Shown: piece by piece, positions 1 to 10,871 of the stretch | Numbering within the stretch: the first letter of the stretch is position 1 | Layout: every line of letters begins with the position of its first letter | Assembly: GCA_037447655.1 (NCBI GenBank) | Contig: JBBHKE010000095.1 | Span: forward strand, 165,789-229,788 | Source of the DNA: Zygnema cylindricum | Lineage: Eukaryota > Streptophyta > Zygnematophyceae > Zygnematales > Zygnemataceae | Direction: 5' to 3' | DNA: 64,000 nucleotides | Position numbers and translations under genes: made by a program | The notes under the pieces: model-generated | What the model saw: only the letters and a program-made list of their open reading frames with translations | What the model was told of the DNA's origin: nothing | The model's database searches: none

Positions 1-646
1 TGCAATTAAGGTTTGCATCGCTTTCAAAACCAAGCTCAAACACTACATAGGAAACCTGAAGGCAAAGCCTAGACTGTTAAAATACTTGTAAAGAAAACAT
101 GCTTTCAAGAGCGCAGTAAATAAGCTATAAAGAAACTGTGGTAAAATGTAATACAAAGAAATTAACGGCCATTTGGAGCATTGAACTTGTATCCATCGCT
201 GATTCTTTAAATTGGAAACAAAAACAATTCAAAAACTTAGGCAAGGACACTGTACCGTCACCGCTTAGAAATCATACACAAACCCATAATATACACCAAT
301 GAGTGCCTAAAACACCACAATTAAGGAAAAAATTGAACTTTTGACAGACCTCGAGCACAAGATAAGCTCGACTCGTTCTACTGAAAAAGAGTGTCAACTG
401 ATTTCCAAAGTGATAAACACCTACGTTTTTCGCCTCACAAAAATGAACGGAAACAAACTTTCTAGGGGCAAAAAGAAAGAAAAATGGAGTACAGTACATA
501 CCGACAAAACTCACTCGAACAATCCACAATCAGTTTTTTCATGAAAGGCTGAAAGACGTTTTTTGACCCAAAAAATGCATGAAAAAGGGTTCTAAAGGGG
601 CGAGAAGATAGAAAAAAAAAAGAAAAAGCCTGAGTACGGTACGTAC
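1..646. other. left edge, presumed PARN intron/3' part
   Basis: The PARN exon ending at 647 is followed on the minus strand by the donor GTACGTACC. No further exon could be confirmed in 1-646. A short open stretch after an AG near position 57 (reading toward 1) does not resemble the conserved PARN C-terminal half, so the remaining exons probably lie outside the window. Confidence 0.4.
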
Positions 647-3600
647 CGAATAAGATCTCCCGAACATTCGACGATCAGTTTTTCTTCTGAGGAGACGGAC
701 AATTTGCAAGCTGCCTCATAAAGGGCTGAAAGTTGAGAACTGCCCCCAGAGAGTTTCCCTCTCAGTTGGGGCTCTGCCCTCACAAGATACTTGGTATCCA
801 GTATACATGGAAACCTTTGTCTAATAGCGGTGGCAAACTGGGAAGCATTCGAAGGTAGATGACCGAAGAACTTGTCATGAATGTGGGCAAGATCTGTAGA
901 GAGAGAAGGAGATTGCCCGAGGTTTCGGTTATTAATTCCAAAGCAAAACACAACAAGGTTTTGAATTACTTGATTAAATCGCCTTTATTGGAAGTGCAAA
1001 GCTATTTGTTAGTTCGCGAAGAGGAGGAGATATTCCCCAGGTTTGAGTTATTGATTTCCAAGTTAAGAGCTACAAGTTGTTTTACTTAACTGATTACATT
1101 GCCTTAAAGGGAAGACCAGTGCTAATTAATTCTTCGCTTTGCAAATTCGTAGTCAGGGAAGCTCTTGCTGCTAGTTGTGGTTTTTTTTCTACAATTCTGA
1201 TGAACTGCACTTATTACATTCCTTATCAATTTTACTGTTCAAGAGTGCAAAAACAATTTGAGCTTTATCCTGTTACACCATACTATACGTGCATTACACA
1301 GTTCTTTCGGGTCAAGCACACGTACAGGGTAACAGGATGTAGTGTTTCCAACAGTTTTCGCACATTAAATTTATTAAATTATGATCAATAACCGGCAAAA
1401 ACAAGAGAACCACCTTGGCTAAATGAAGGGGAGAGTTAGAGGGAGTCGAAGGGGGAGGGGAGAGCGAGGGAGGAATAGAAGAGCAAAGAGGAAATGAACT
1501 GGCTTACCAAGCAAGCAGTTGTGTCCAACTAGAGGCTTCCCTGCTTTGACGAGGGCATCGATTATAAGTCCCACTCCACGAGCTTCATACAAGGAAGCTT
1601 CGTGTAAAGCCCTCCTTTCCATATCAAGCTCCTTCTGTTACCACACCGACCATTGGTATTAGATTTGTTCCATCAAAGGATGTCTATCGCCATTTTACTA
1701 AAACCAAATGGTCTGTCAAAGCCACACACAGTATAAATGGTTATTACAAAAAAAGGTTTGGTGTTCCCACTGAATAGCCGTATAAACCTTTCAGCTGTTG
1801 GATAGATTCTTCTTTGACGTGCTTTATCCAACAAAAGCCATTCAGCAACCTAAAAAGTAAAACCAAAATTTGAAATTGGTTTCACATGTGTTGTACGTTT
1901 ATCGAGAGAATTGTGCATAGAGGTTTTGCTTAACTACCACAATTCCAGTGGTAGTGAAACATGTTAAGTTGAACAACTACCACTTTAATCATCAATGGTC
2001 TTAATACAAATGCATCGTATGAATTGTGGCACTTTAAAATCAAAAAGTAATGTTTCCAACAACGTTCCATGATCGACAATTTGACATTATAGTATGAGAA
2101 AAATGACTATGAAGGCAACTTTTTCAACTTACCAACAATGCCCAACGAGAAATGACACAGCGTGCCAAAAATAGCATTCTGTTTACTGTCGACACATAGG
2201 CAAACCTTATGTGATTTAACAGTAGGAAGACCAACTAAACAGTTGAGATATATGCTACAAGATATGGAGTTAATTGACTACCTTCCAAAAGACAAGTGTG
2301 GACCCATTATTAAGGAACAATCTGCCTTCAAGCACCTGTTTAAAACTGGAGACCATGATTCCTTTTCTGACCACATAGACATCATCATCAGTCAAAATGA
2401 AGACATGCATCCCACGGAAAAGTAGATTTAGGGCAAAAAATAAAAAAGTCACAAAAAAACCAAAGTCTCCAGAGCTTTGGTTTATTTGAGCAGACAGTAA
2501 TCAGAATTGATGCCAAAATCTCACTACATGTGAGGTCAACATGACTATAATATAGCAATATTTGATTGGCCGAATACTTTCTTAAAAAGAGTCCATGAGG
2601 TAAGAAAATTTATTGGTAAGAATTCATGAGACAATGCTTTGACCAGCGTACAAATAGGGCTTTGGCAACAGCTGTTTCAACTTAATTAGGATCCCCAAAA
2701 ACATGATAGAGAAAACACCCACCACCAATGAATCCCTCTTGTCAGGAGGACAGAGAACTGCCCGAAGCTGCGTAGGATCCCCTCCCTCCGGAACCAATAG
2801 AATGTCCTCAAAGCTATTCCTTACCACCTGTGAAACAGAACTTAACAACAAATTCAACAGATAAATTGAACAACAACAGAGAGGGAGAAGGAGAGGGAGA
2901 GGGAGAGGGAGAGCGGGAGAGGGAGGAGCGAGAGCGGGAGAGAGGGAGAGAGGGAGAGCGGGAGAGAGAGAGAGAGGGAGAGAGGGAGGAGAACAGAGGG
3001 AGAGAGAGAGCTTCTCCAGAGAACAATGCTTCCTTTCCTCTGTAGAGGTCCCCCAGACCCTAACAAGTAAAAAAATTCAACATTTGGAGGCGATCGTCCA
3101 AGTCCATAAGAGCTAGACATTTAGAGGGCGGCTATACCTGCCGGGTCAACAGTGTCTCCCGAGGACTCATTTGTTTCAAAAGAAGTGATGTCCACGATTT
3201 TAAAACACCTTGAGCAGGAGACTGAACAGCCGCATATCCTAATGATTGTTGTTTCTCTGACGCATGATCTTTGTTTCCGTTGTCACTTTCACCTCGAACA
3301 TTTGAAGGATCTCGAACGCTATGAGCTCCAGTCTGTGAGGAGGGAGCTATATTGCTACCAAGTTGTGAACCTGTTTTTAAAGATCCATTACTAGTTTCAG
3401 GCATAGATGGGGTTGACTTCAAATTACTCAAATTTCTATCCCTCCAAGCTCTCAAGAACCGGCCAATGTTTTCACTGAAGGCGATATTCCCGGTAGTGTT
3501 GAGCGGCACCTCAATACTTTTGTCTTGCAAAACATTATAGTGGTTTCCTTCTGTAACCAATCCAAGGCGTATTCGGGCAAGAGCTTCATGCTCTTCTGAG

Positions 3601-5258
3601 ATGTATGAGACACCTGGACACAACAGCATGGGATTTAAGGAAAACAATTCTTGTAATTTTCTGGAAAAAAAAAAGGTTCGGGTTTACTTGACAAAGATTC
3701 AGGTTAACATGCAAAGTTGTCAAATTGGGACGGGAACACAGGTGGCCAATATGCAAGGGCTAACAGCAGACCTGTCTTTATCTAGAGCTTACATGAGCGT
3801 ATAATTTACTCTCACATAAGACTGTACCATAACAAACATTGGCACTCTAAAGAAGCTTCTGTAGTAAAAATGGATTTTTGACATGACTAACAACACCAGA
3901 GGATACCTTTTTTTTTCATGCAAAACAATCTGCACAGTTAATAATTAAGGTCAATTGCTCACCATCTCTGATCCATGCATTAAAGTCAATATTGTGAGTT
4001 GCAAGAAATTCAATGGATGATACTTGACTAAGATAATTCCGAGCTGGAGTATCCTTGAGACAGGGAATCGCGGTCCGAGGAAAGACGTGTATATTATACC
4101 TGTTTGATCACCGAACCACAGATATTATGACTGTCAATTTTGCAAAAATCATGGGAATGCCCTAATGTCTTAATTGCACGAAAAAACAAAATATCCCATC
4201 GGTTTCAGGCAGAAAATTGTGTCACCACCGGACTGCTCTCGGAAGATATTTCACAAAACCATTCCTCAAATAACTATCGCCAAAAGGAGCACGGAGTACA
4301 AATGTCTACAAAAAGCAACAATTTTTCCATTAATTATCAAATTTCTAGGGATTTTACTTTACTTTTACATAATCGTGTCCAGTCACTGCTCTAATAAATA
4401 TGAAAACGAATTTTAAAAATCACATTCATGAATTGTTTCCATGTAACATGCAAGTGTTTCCGAGAAAAAGCCACCAAATGGTTCAAAAAAATGCACTCAC
4501 GGATTAGCGATGAGTCGCCGACTTTCTTTGTCCCATCTGACAGGACATAATCCGAATTGTACCACCATGAAATTAGACGCACTGTGACGTAAATTTAGGT
4601 ATCGAATTTCAGAAGTATCGAGTTCTCCGGCTCTCCGAAAACTCGAGCTTTCGACACCGGTGAACTCGAGATCAAATGCAACAAAATCAGCAGATTCGAT
4701 TGATTTCAAAATGTCATTTTCGAAAACTTGGCGGAAATTCGTCCGATTCACTGACGCCATGATGACGACAAGAGGATCCTGTTTCGTCTCTTTCGAAGAA
4801 TCCAAAACATGAGCAGTAGACGAGAATCCCCTGCCTTCGTACCAAGGGCCGCCATTTCTCCTACCAGGAAATACGGAATTCAGCTTATTGGAGCCACGTG
4901 GCAAGGTTCTAGAATTCGGAAAAACCCTAAAACTGCGACGAAATGACGCACAAGAAGACGAAACTAGGCTTGCAATGGCGCCCGGAAAGAAGCCTTGCTG
5001 GGGCTCTGACGTAAGCAGATTCTGAAGGTTTCCTTGACCATGAATTCCGTACGAAAAGCTCACTCCTCCTACAGCTCCATGATCGGTTCTCTCACACGTG
5101 TAAGTCGTTCGGAGGAGGCATGGTTTTTGAATGGCTGCCTTCATCTGTGCACCTGCCACGTGGCCGGCCCTCTTCATCCTCCGCATGGTCTGGGCCTGAC
5201 ACGTGCCGCCACACCCTGCATCACACGGATGAAAGGGGACACTGAAGTTGACTGACAC
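647..5258 (-). CDS. PARN: PARN/AHG2-like poly(A)-specific ribonuclease, 5' six exons (gene continues past the left edge)
   Basis: Six exons on the minus strand join in phase: 4501-5258, 3963-4099, 3138-3613, 2723-2827, 1508-1634 and 647-893. Introns begin GT and end AG. The protein is a DEDD-family (CAF1/PARN) 3'-5' exonuclease that removes poly(A) tails. Exon 1 carries FVAFDLEFTG with the first catalytic Asp and Glu. Exon 2 has a form of the HNFFVFPR block (YNIHVFPR). Exons 5 and 6 meet inside VGHNCLL-DLAHIHDKF, which holds the second catalytic Asp, followed by the LDTKYL block. The third and fourth acidic motifs are expected beyond position 1 and are not visible. About 165 residues precede MASVNRTNF (Met codon at 4758-4760). 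They are Arg/Ser rich and contain GRGFSST, which resembles a mitochondrial presequence. Arabidopsis AHG2 is a mitochondrial PARN. Start choice is uncertain: Met at 5258 is the longest option and 4760 the conserved one. Confidence 0.85.
2879..3012. repeat. GA/CT-rich microsatellite in PARN intron
   Basis: Imperfect (GAGGGA)n and (GA)n on the plus strand, which is CT-rich in the sense of the PARN transcript. It lies about 50 bases upstream of the acceptor at 2828, so it sits beside the polypyrimidine tract. Long Glu-Arg or Ser-Leu open frames here are repeat artefacts. Confidence 0.9.
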
Positions 5259-5542
5259 GTGGCGTTCAAATGAGTCGATATATATGGGTCAAAGGTTTAT
5301 GGTCGCAGGAGGTGAAACACAGGGAAGCGCACAGTTGCGTTCCAGTAGAAGACGACCGTGCAGCGGCAGCAATGTGCACTTCTCGTTTCGTGGAATGGGA
5401 AAAGTACGTCACACTGTTTAAAAGTGCGATATAGCAGACGTAAAATAGTTGAAAGCATCCACACTTCACCTTCACCCCCACCGCACGCGTATAGTACGAA
5501 GTCAACGCATACGGTATAGCGTTTCCAATTGTTTTTGCACAG
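5259..5542. promoter_or_regulatory. PARN upstream region
   Basis: About 280 bases between the longest PARN start and the MITE at 5543. Several ACGTG cores (for example CACGTGG at 5155-5161 inside the long 5' exon and CACGTGGCG at 5255-5263) are G-box-like. No clear TATA box was found. Promoter assignment rests on position only. Confidence 0.3.
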
Positions 5543-6067
5543 TACAGTACAGTACACCGTCGATCGTATTTAGCGTGTTGAACACTAATTCGGCGCCCCT
5601 AAATTTTGAGGGTTTTACCTAAAATAGGGTAAATGATACTAATTTTTCCTGTACGCTAATTAAGAGATGAATAATTAGTGTACACCATTTTAATTTATGT
5701 ATATATTTATTAGTGTTGAGTACGGAACGTGTCGGTGCGTATAAAAATGTACTTTTTAATTATACAAGTACGGATATTTTAATAAAATATTTGCTATCAC
5801 ACGAAATTCAGTGTACGATTTAAAAGATTTCGTACTTGTACCTGTTTTAGTGTCATTTATTTGTCGCGTGTTGCCTAAAAAACCCTAAAAACCGAAATTA
5901 GAGTTAGGAATCAATTAGAGTGAAAGTATGCGATAGTGTACAAATTGAGTGTATAACTTTTTTTTCGAAATTTTCCTAAGTCGAAATTAGTGTACATGAC
6001 ACTAAATTATTCACACACACTAATAATTTCTACACGCTAAATACGATCGACGGTGTACTGTACTGTA
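5543..6067. mobile_element. MITE M1a with 36-bp perfect terminal inverted repeats
   Basis: The left end 5543-5578 and right end 6032-6067 are exact reverse complements over 36 bases and include ACACCGTCGATCGTATT. The interior is AT rich and has no coding capacity. Related ends (ACACCGYGAATCGTAATTAG) recur at 19363, 19794, 33690 and 37646, so this is a dispersed family. A partial copy of the right half lies at 16853-16969. Confidence 0.8.
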
Positions 6068-6540
6068 GTTTACAGATATCCTCGTCTATCCGTATTAAAC
6101 CGTACCAATAATTTTGTTTTTATAATTCTCTTTAAGTATAACATATAAAAAATGGGGTACCTGGATTCTCAAATTGTGGAAGCATCTTTAAGTTATCATA
6201 GTTTTATACCTCAAGATGTCTTTTTTAAGGGGGAATTTCAGCAACCCTTTTATTTTCCTCCCAGAAGGATTACCACAGCCTATTCCGCAGAATAAGGGCT
6301 CAAACACCAACCATGGAATCATCAACCACACCGAAAATCATATGATTCATGGGGAATCTGGGCAAGACAATGAACACCCGATAAACGTGGAAGGAAGAGG
6401 CGATGCCAAACAAGGTACATATGCAACAAGAATGTTTTTGACAGGGTAAAGTGAATTGTAAAAATGTAAATATAACAAACTAAGCAAACTTTCTCCGTCT
6501 TCCGGTTTTATACCCTTCTTCTCCTTCCACTTTGTTCCTT
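6068..6540. other. unassigned stretch with an unrecognised short ORF (6216-6449, plus)
   Basis: A 77-codon frame at 6216-6449 starts MSFLRGNFSNPF and is not low complexity. It has no family I recognise, no matching copy in the duplicated block B and no clear splice context. It may be an orphan exon fragment or chance. Nothing else was seen here. Confidence 0.2.
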
Positions 6541-6548
6541 TCCAATTT

Positions 6549-6955
6549 ATTTTCACCAACTTGTTCTACAAAAAATACAATATACCCTTAAGACCCATAT
6601 TGTATTGGCCGCAAAATGAAATAAAATAGTAACAAGGTTGAGTTGCACATGGATCGATAGAGAATTAAACGTCATGTCTAAATTTGAAAAAAAAAACGGA
6701 CAAAAAAATCTTTTTCTGTGAGTTTTGAGCGACTTTTTATTTAAACCGTCAGATTCGGACGGTCGCTGATCAAAGTAGCAATCTAAGAAGATCACATGAA
6801 AAGTCTATGACACAACTTACGATAGGACTATCGTCAGATTTGGACGATCGGACGATCGCTGATCAAAGTAGCGACTTAAGACGATCACATGAAAAGCCCA
6901 TAACACAACTTACGATAAAGGCGCCGACAAAAATTGAAACGCCTACTTTTAAACC
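6549..6955. mobile_element. degenerate copy of the CATAGTTCAAAAGTAGG MITE (hAT-like)
   Basis: The segment repeats interior blocks of the element at 44547-45093, including the stretch around CCCATATTGTATTGG, AGAATTAAACGTCATG and GATCACATGAAAAG, and ends AAACGCCTACTTTTAAACCATGG, a mutated terminus. The left terminus is not intact. It is absent from the equivalent place in copy B, just before 17038. Confidence 0.6.
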
Positions 6956-7687
6956 ATGGTTTTAACACACGTGACTGATTACGTCGAGACGACACTGATC
7001 GGCCGGCTGCATGGTAGTATCGGGGTTGCAAATATGTATCGACCGATGTGCTTGGTTTTGTTAACCTCTGGTAATGATCGTACAAAAAACTCATATGTAC
7101 GGAAATGGTTCAAACTAAATCTATTAGTTCAAGCTTTAATGTATTGTCCTATCAAATTTTTTAACTATTATTTAATCACTCTTTCTCCGTGCACGCATGC
7201 AATTTCCATTTAGAGGCCGCCAATCAAAAGGTAAGATGTTTAACATCCCATTGTAACCATATAATTTGTAACCTGACAGCTTTGCACGCGGAAATGGTGA
7301 TTCAAATGTCGAAAAAAAAACATTGACACTTAGGGTTTAGAGGCTACGAGTGACACAATATAAAGTGAGTGCACTTCACCGTTTCACAACTAATCTTTTG
7401 ACGTCGAGCTTTCTAAGAAGGGTTACGTGGTTTCTGGTGAGGGTTGTGCATCTAAACCATATTCCTTTTTCTGTATTGGATCTAATATTTTTGACAGCTC
7501 CAACTATGTTTACATCTTCCTCAATAAAATTACTTTCCATCAAATCTCTTCGATCTGACGCCTGGTACTTGAACATAGTATTTGTTTTTGCTTATTTGGT
7601 AGTTAGTAATGTTGTATTGACATTTTTCTTCATGGTCTCGAACCTTATGTGATAGGTAAGACTATCCTTAAAACTGACTGAGTGATC

Positions 7688-7879
7688 ACTACCTTGCCCA
7701 TCGTTATTGGCGTTAAAGGTTTATTACTGTTAATGGAAAACTAGGATACATTGTTATAGTTTAGTGCTAGGATACGTGGCAGATTGTAGTCCACTCCTTT
7801 GAAAAGTATTACGAAATTTTATGATTTTTGGTTAAAAAAGTTTTGTCCAAATTAGTGTTAACGATGGGCGGTACAGTGG
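7688..7879. mobile_element. MITE M2, TIR around TGCCCATCGTTA
   Basis: The ends ACTACCTTGCCCATCGTTA and, inverted at the right, TAACGATGGGCGGTACAGT form imperfect inverted repeats around a short AT-rich core. The copy B counterpart is 17743-17945. A third member with the same ends lies at 35328-35535. No coding capacity. Confidence 0.55.
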
Positions 7880-8958
7880 ATGACATAGATGTATTCGTAA
7901 AAATGGCTTGAATCTTACTAGTATTTTCTCTTTTATTAGATGTTTTTCTATACTTGTTAAGTTTTTCATCAGTCAAGCAGATGGCATAAACACTTCTTAG
8001 GTCGCCTTTATTTCACCTTAATATGGAGTTTTTGGAAAGATGATGCCAATCAACCACACAACCCCTCCCTAGTAGCGTTAAACGTATCTCCTTCTACTAA
8101 ATTAGTGTTGTATATTTTAGTTTAACGATTAGCAGTGTAGTGCGAAAAAGACCGAAAACTAATAAATAATCCACTTGTAAGTTCAATGAGCCGAAAATGT
8201 TAAATTCCTTCATTTGCAAGGCTGAAAATACTAATTCATTGTTTTTCTATTGGATTCACTCGGTTCACACTTATCTTAAATACTTTGTTGACGTGAAATC
8301 CGAATCCTATAATTATTGTTAACTAGAAAAGTTCAATTTCGGACGAATTGAATTGATTTGTTGAACAAATTCTTTGGTCGAAAGGTGGATCCTAAGGTAA
8401 ATTTCTTGTTGTATCTTGTCAGAGATTGTCCTTGCAGCTGCTTTTTGTCCAGTTTTCCACGATCCTCACCAAAAAACCGATGGTATTGTTTTGTCTTACG
8501 TAAGCCAGTTACATTTTGTTTAGTTTTTTACCTTATTTGGCGTGTTTTGCCGTGCCAATCTGATGAAAAAACTATTTTTTTTATGTTGCGGATGCACTGG
8601 GAATGGTGAGAACCATACGATTCCTGCTGGTGAAATCAAAATAGGAAACAATATTGAGAGTTTGAAACCACCACTTTAACATGTTTTTTGGAAATTGTAA
8701 ATGATATGTAGCTCATTTTTAATATCGGTGTCGATCACTTGAAGTGGTGGGTTTTTTTAGGGTTTTTTATCCGCAAAATACTATCGTGCACAAGACTATG
8801 AAATGTTTATCAAAACATGTTTCATCTTTTATCTAGTAGGTTGCATTTACATGTAGAAAAGTGTCAAGAAACGCCTAGCGACTTAAGCGGGAAGTTTACC
8901 TTTTAGTGTTATGACAGTGGAACATTTTGACTCTGTTACGATCGATATTTCTCCTAGT

Positions 8959-9262
8959 CATAGTTCAAAAGCAAGTGTTTTTTATGGCATATGGTCGACG
9001 CCTTTATCGTAAGTTGTGTTATGGGCTTTTCGTGTGATCTTCTTAGATCGCTACTTCGATTAGAGACCGTCCGATCGTTTGAATCTGATGGTGAAAAAAT
9101 ATATTTTTTGGGTCCGAATGTTTTAATTGGTCCAATTTTTAGTCTGAATGGTTTAATTGGTCTGAATAGGTCCGAATACAACGTGGGTCTTAAGGTCATA
9201 TTGTATGTTTTGCGTACAATAGGCATATTGTATGGGCCTACTTTCACCTACTTTTGAACTAT
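8959..9262. mobile_element. hAT-like MITE with 8-bp target-site duplication
   Basis: Begins CATAGTTCAAAAG and ends CTACTTTTGAACTAT. It is flanked by the exact 8-bp direct repeat CTCCTAGT at 8951-8958 and 9263-9270. The corresponding part of copy B (about 19095-19110) has no such element. The interior contains CCATATTGTATG-type palindromic arms shared with the copies at 15272, 44547 and 50055. Confidence 0.8.
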
Positions 9263-9687
9263 CTCCTAGTAGCGATGGGCAGTTTGTTTAACCCTCATTT
9301 TTTAGCGGCAAGTGGGCAACCCTTTACGTACGATGTACCCTAAAGCTGTACGATCTACCCTCAACATTCCGTTCGACTCTCTTAATGTAATCGCCCAATG
9401 AGTAGCATTAACATTCGCACAATTACCTGATTCCATGCGACATTTGCACGATTATTACGCACTTTAAATCGGATGCCTAAATTTATCCGCTACAACTACA
9501 AGTACAGAACTGTAGCACGTCTCAAGCTCACCTCCTCAGCTACATTATATTGCAAAGAAGCGCTGCAGAACCTGCAGAATATTCCGTTTGGGATTAATAT
9601 ATTGCAGTCGTTGTAGTTTACGCTCTACAGGACCGCGGTGTTAAATGTATCTGGCGTGGGGCGTACACCACCGCAGGAAATCTCGAA

Positions 9688-10611
9688 GGGAATTGCTAAT
9701 CGCAGAGACTATTTTTTCTGCGCGCAGATAGTTGTCAAAAATTGTACATTTAAAGTACAGTTTCGTACAAGCTATGTACCTTGTATTTCAGATTTGACGG
9801 TCAACCCGTCGAACAAATTTGACTGGCGAAATATTGTAACGGCGGTTAATAAAGTGTCGCGCTTGCGAACGTCGACCGTCATAAAAAATAAAACAATTCA
9901 CACGGCCGACGCAGATTTACTGTAACAAATCTGAGGCAGCCACATATCAATAAAATGGCTGCGCGCAAATCTGAGGCAGCCACATATCAATAAAATGGCT
10001 GCGCGCAAATCTGAGGCAGCCACATATCAATAAAATGGCTGCGCGCAGATGGTTTCTCACATTTGACTTAGCCGCAAAAATGGAATCTAATCGCGAACTG
10101 TTACGAGGTACAACATGTATAGAATCGCACGAAAAGAAATAAACTTCGTACAAAATAGAATAGCGTACCCGCGTATAAATATCGATGAAATTATAATGAC
10201 GCGTCGTCACGCGCGACCAAATGAAGCCACGCTATTTACGAATTGATATTCATACGCGGGTCCGTCATTTTATTTTGTACGAAGTTTATTTCGTTTCGTG
10301 CGAGTTTATGCATGTTGTACGTAGTAACAGTTCGCGATTAGATTCCATTTTTGCGGCTAATTCAAACGTGAGAAACGTGAGGTGAGAAACCACCTCCGCG
10401 CTGGCTGCAAATCTGTGCCGGCCGTGTTAATTGTTTTATTTTTTATGACGGTCGACGTTCGCAAGCGCGACACTTTGTTAACCGCCGTTACAATATTTCG
10501 CGAGTCAAATTTGTTCGACGGGTTGACCGTCAAATCTGAATTTAAAGGTACGTAGACTGTACAAAACTGTACTTCGCGCAGCAAAAATCGTCTCTGCGAT
10601 TAGCAATTCCC
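9688..10611. mobile_element. foldback transposon with long inverted arms, inserted in copy A only
   Basis: Two arms of about 400-500 bases are inverted repeats of each other. Outermost ends are GGGAATTGCTAATCGCAGAG at 9688 and its reverse complement ending at 10611. Copy B has an uninterrupted empty site at about 19757-19762 (TCTCGAATTGGAAACG), which fixes both boundaries. No obvious coding sequence survives. Long terminal inverted repeats resemble Mutator-like or foldback elements, but no 9-bp target duplication is visible. Confidence 0.85.
9926..10045. repeat. three tandem 40-bp repeats inside the foldback element
   Basis: Three identical 40-base units start at 9926, 9966 and 10006, each beginning CAAATCTGAGGCAGCCACAT and ending GGCTGCGCG. 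Each unit contains the inverted pair GCAGCCA/TGGCTGC. They are adjacent without spacers, so this is not a CRISPR array. Confidence 0.95.
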
Positions 10612-10654
10612 TTGCAAACGTGAGAGTGCATTCGCGCCCTTCCGTACAGTACTA

Positions 10655-10680
10655 TTCTTTATATATTGGATTGGCACGTG
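10655..10680 (+). promoter_or_regulatory. TATA-like box and G-box upstream of F-box gene A
   Basis: CTTTATATATTGG at about 10657-10669 and CACGTG at 10675-10680 are conserved in copy B (CTTTATATTTTGG and CACGTG at 20043-20048). They lie about 195 bases before the ATG. G-boxes bind plant bZIP/bHLH factors; function here is inferred from conservation and position. Confidence 0.5.
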
Positions 10681-10871
10681 TCTAAGAGAGACTGAAAAAG
10701 GAAGAGAAGAGGAGAGTTTCTGTAATGTCTAGAGTTTCTGTTTCCTTTAGCTTCATCAGAGGAAATACAAAAACAAGAATGTGGAAGCTTCTGAATCAAA
10801 AGTAGTGGCTCGTGAGTTTTCGAAACCTGTTTCAAAATCGGAATCTGGTGACTAAGTTACGGAAAGCAACA

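Noticed and set aside
1788-1849. Candidate extra PARN exon (VAEWLLLDKARQRRIY)
   Set aside because: Its phase does not fit the flanking exons, whereas 2723-2827 joins 1508-1634 directly in frame and agrees with the family sequence.
2162-2425. 87-codon plus-strand frame in PARN intron
   Set aside because: Antisense to an intron, no recognised family and no match in the known exon chain.
7350-7652. Frames in the AT-rich 5' part of copies A and B (7350-7652, 18487-18912)
   Set aside because: They are disrupted or shifted between the two copies, so there is no sign of coding constraint.
9926-10045. CRISPR-like array
   Set aside because: Repeats are contiguous with no spacers, inside a eukaryotic foldback transposon.
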